Source: Bacteroidota bacterium (GTDB taxonomy: Bacteria; Bacteroidota; Rhodothermia; Rhodothermales; UBA10348). Taken from it: a stretch of 6,555 nt of DNA. The DNA lies in contig SMXK01000161.1 of NCBI GenBank assembly GCA_004356265.1, positions 1 to 6,555 on the forward strand, read 5' to 3'. A program made the position numbers and the translations under genes. Position 1 is the stretch's first letter. Every line of letters starts with the position of its first letter. The notes beneath the pieces are model-generated. The model did not search any database, was not told the origin of the DNA, and was given only the letters and a program-made list of their open reading frames with translations. Of this stretch, positions 4,231 to 6,555 are shown one piece after another.

Positions 4231-6555
4231 ATGATAGAACTTCCACTTATAACATCTGATACCAAAGAGCTGGAGCCTCAAGGCGAGAAGTTCTGGAGGA
4301 GCTTCAGTGATCTAAATAACACGGATGAATTCCGGAAACTCGCGGCTGAAGAGTTGCTTCCAGGAGCCAGTGACGGACCGAGCGGTGCGACCCGCCGCCA
4401 GTTCCTCCAGATTATGGGTGCGTCGATGGCGCTTGCCGGTCTGAGTGCCTGCCGTCGACCGGAAGAAAATATTCTGCCATTTGTGAGGCCGCCTGAAGAC
4501 ATGATTCCGGGTGTGCCGATGAATTATGCAACGGCGATGCCCTTTCGGGGACACCTGAGGCCATTGTTGGTCGAGAGTTCAGACGGACGCCCTACAAAAA
4601 TTGAAGGCAACCCGGAGCATCCTCATGTACAGGGTGCCAGCACAGTGTTCGAACAAGCCGCCCTTTTGGGCTTGTATGACCCTGATCGCTCTCAGCGCAT
4701 TTTAAGAGGTGACGTTAAAGTGACGTGGGTGACAGTGATGGAGGCGCTCAGCGCCCTCACTTCAAATGCCCGGATTGGCGTGATTGCAGCACCTTCATCG
4801 TCGATGACGATAGCGAAATTACGATCAGACGTAAGCAATCGATTTAATGAACTTCGTTGGGTCGATTACTCTTCCGCGTTACAGAACGGGCCGAGTAAAG
4901 GATTGAATGCTGTATATGATTCATCTGTAACGGCGCAACATCATTTTGATCGCGCATCGGTGATTGTGAGCCTTGACGCTGACTTTTTGTCTCCCACGAG
5001 CCCGGACAACATCTCGAACACACGTGATTTTTCTGCCGGTCGCAGGATAGAAGACAATGGCAGAATGAGTCGACTGTATGTGGTTGAGAGCCAGTACACC
5101 ATTACCGGTGGGATGGCCGACAACAGAAAACGCCTCAAATCTTCAGATATTCCTGCTCTGGCGGCCGCCCTTGCGTCCGCGATCGGGGTTTCGGTAAGCG
5201 GCGGTTCAGCATTTACCTCCGATTCGTTCGTGACGGAACTGGCGCGGGACCTTGAACAGGCGGGAAGTAACGGACTCGTTGTGGCCGGTGAAGGGCAGAG
5301 TGCTGAAGTTCACTCGATTGTTGCTGCTATAAACAATGCCATTGGTGCAGTTGGTAATACTGTAAACTATCTGAACACAGGCGATTCGACAGATTCCACG
5401 GATCTGGCGTCGCTGGCGCAGCAGGCCTCTTCCGGTAATTTGGACGCGTTGTTCATTCTTAATTGTAACCCCATTTTTGATACGCCTGCCGATGTAGACA
5501 TGGCCTCAGCAATCGCTGCGGTTCCCTTTACGATGCATGTGGGTTTGCACGTTGATGAAACGGCGAGAGCATGTGCGTGGCACGTACCTGCCACTCATTT
5601 TCTTGAAGCGTGGGGAGACGGGCGCAGCTTTGACGGAACGATGTCGATCGTGCAGCCGCTCATCGCGCCGTTATACGACGACGCCAAGTCGGATGTCGAA
5701 CTCCTGGGACTGCTCGCGGGAAGAGCGGGTGATTCTGGTTATGATCTCGTCCGGGAGACCTGGGGCAATATTATTTCGGGTGATTTTGAAAAAGGATGGC
5801 GGCGTGTTCTGCACGACGGCTATCTGGACGGAACAGGGTACGACAAGTCATCGGTGTCATTCAAGACTTCGGGAATCCCCTCGTCAGTATCCGGGGCAGG
5901 ATCGGGGTACGAGGTTGTCGTGCGGCTCGATCCCAAAGTATTGGATGGTTCTTATTCCAACAATGCGTGGATGCAAGAATTGCCAGATCCAACCACTAAA
6001 GTGGTGTGGGACAACGTTGCAACAATGAGTCCGGCTACGGCTGAGGAACTCGGCGTATCGATGGGTTTACGGTCTGGAACCAACTATTCCGACCGCATCA
6101 CGCTCAGTGTAGGTGGCCGATCTATCGACTTACCGGTCTGGATTCAACCGGGCACCGCAGACGGCTCTATAGGCGTGTCTCTTGGATACGGTCGGGAAAT
6201 TTCCTCTACCCGCGATCAACGGGAAGCGATATTTTTCGATCTTGATCATTACACGGACGTGTATGGTTCGGGCGCTCTTGCGAACGGTGTTGGCGTTAAT
6301 GTGGCGCCGCTTCGAATCACGACGAGTGCAAGCGTGATTACAGGTGTTTCAGTCTCTAAAAGTGGTGGCGACTATATGATTGCTACCACTCAGGACCACG
6401 GTGCTCTTCCCGAGGAAGGACTGGAAGTTGAAAAACGTGGCATTTTCAGGATGGCCACGGTCGACGAGTATCTGGCTGACCCCGCCTTCGTAGGCGAATC
6501 CGAACCTGCGCCATTCAGGGAAGACTGGGCGGACTATCCGACGCTATGGGAAAAC
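4231..6555 (+). CDS. actB: ACIII molybdopterin-oxidoreductase-like iron-sulfur subunit ActB (partial, 3' end off window)
   Basis: Large peripheral subunit of alternative complex III; in this family it links quinol oxidation in the membrane to the ActA haems through Fe-S clusters. The frame is open for 775 codons to the edge. Residues 1-53 form the extended N-terminus typical of these proteins (FWRSFSDLNNTDEFRKL, 21-37). A twin-arginine motif, TRRQFLQ (54-60), and a hydrophobic stretch follow, ending in the lipobox LSAC with Cys74, so a Tat-exported lipoprotein is likely. Family landmarks in the molybdopterin-like domain include IEGNPEHP, LYDPDRS, DADFLSPTSPDN (249-260), MSRLYVVE, TITGGMADNRKR and ATHFLEAWGDGRSFDGT (454-470). 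In characterised ActB this domain holds no molybdenum cofactor. The cysteine-rich domain binding the Fe-S clusters lies past the edge. The start is supported by an in-frame TAA at 4216-4218. A 99-base gap follows actA; the two genes are probably co-transcribed. Confidence 0.95.
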   Translation, partial: MIELPLITSDTKELEPQGEKFWRSFSDLNNTDEFRKLAAEELLPGASDGPSGATRRQFLQIMGASMALAGLSACRRPEENILPFVRPPEDMIPGVPMNYATAMPFRGHLRPLLVESSDGRPTKIEGNPEHPHVQGASTVFEQAALLGLYDPDRSQRILRGDVKVTWVTVMEALSALTSNARIGVIAAPSSSMTIAKLRSDVSNRFNELRWVDYSSALQNGPSKGLNAVYDSSVTAQHHFDRASVIVSLDADFLSPTSPDNISNTRDFSAGRRIEDNGRMSRLYVVESQYTITGGMADNRKRLKSSDIPALAAALASAIGVSVSGGSAFTSDSFVTELARDLEQAGSNGLVVAGEGQSAEVHSIVAAINNAIGAVGNTVNYLNTGDSTDSTDLASLAQQASSGNLDALFILNCNPIFDTPADVDMASAIAAVPFTMHVGLHVDETARACAWHVPATHFLEAWGDGRSFDGTMSIVQPLIAPLYDDAKSDVELLGLLAGRAGDSGYDLVRETWGNIISGDFEKGWRRVLHDGYLDGTGYDKSSVSFKTSGIPSSVSGAGSGYEVVVRLDPKVLDGSYSNNAWMQELPDPTTKVVWDNVATMSPATAEELGVSMGLRSGTNYSDRITLSVGGRSIDLPVWIQPGTADGSIGVSLGYGREISSTRDQREAIFFDLDHYTDVYGSGALANGVGVNVAPLRITTSASVITGVSVSKSGGDYMIATTQDHGALPEEGLEVEKRGIFRMATVDEYLADPAFVGESEPAPFREDWADYPTLWEN

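Noticed and set aside
5537..6028. A 163-codon plus-strand open frame inside actB
   Set aside because: The actB frame through the same bases carries conserved family motifs. The alternative frame is rich in Arg, Ser and Cys with no domain, as expected for a shadow.
1..6555. tRNA, rRNA, CRISPR array, insertion sequence or phage module
   Set aside because: The genes leave only about 340 non-coding bases, and none show a cloverleaf, regular spacer-repeat pattern, transposase or terminal inverted repeats.

Overview
The window holds four protein-coding genes and very little non-coding DNA. From left to right: a large glycosyltransferase gene on the minus strand that runs off the left edge, a complete MATE-family multidrug exporter on the plus strand, a complete pentaheme cytochrome c gene (actA), and the first 775 codons of actB, which runs off the right edge. 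The last two are the first genes of an alternative complex III (ACIII) operon. ACIII is the quinol:electron-acceptor oxidoreductase that replaces cytochrome bc1 in many Bacteroidota, Rhodothermota/Balneolota and some other phyla.

Organism: most likely a Gram-negative, respiring bacterium of the Bacteroidota-Rhodothermota-Balneolota group. This rests on the ActA/ActB pair, on a Tat-lipoprotein type ActB N-terminus, on the lack of clear Shine-Dalgarno motifs at the chosen starts, and on roughly balanced base composition by eye. The assignment is an inference; there is no rRNA or marker gene here.

Layout. 1-1852 (minus): a rhamnosyltransferase-like GT2 domain, then about four membrane segments, a Rossmann-like domain, and the apparent beginning of a sugar-phosphate transferase membrane helix. 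This looks like a fusion of a GT2 enzyme with a polyprenyl-phosphate hexose-1-phosphate transferase-like protein. 1853-1910: a 58-base divergent spacer. 1911-3302 (plus): NorM-type MATE transporter with the key acidic residues in place. 3303-3483: non-coding, with a degenerate 12-base tandem repeat and a short interrupted palindrome. 3484-4131 (plus): actA, five CXXCH haem sites. 4132-4230: non-coding, with overlapping inverted repeats. 4231-6555 (plus, open): actB, with Tat motif, lipobox and the molybdopterin-oxidoreductase-like domain; its Fe-S cluster domain lies beyond the edge.

How they work together: ActA and ActB are partners. Electrons from menaquinol or ubiquinol, taken by the membrane subunits (not in the window), pass through the Fe-S clusters of ActB and the haems of ActA towards a terminal oxidase. 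The glycosyltransferase (surface polysaccharide or glycolipid assembly) and the MATE exporter are divergently transcribed and have no evident functional tie to ACIII. I did not find a clearly undescribed system. The most unusual items are the apparent GT2/PHPT-like fusion and the structured DNA around actA.
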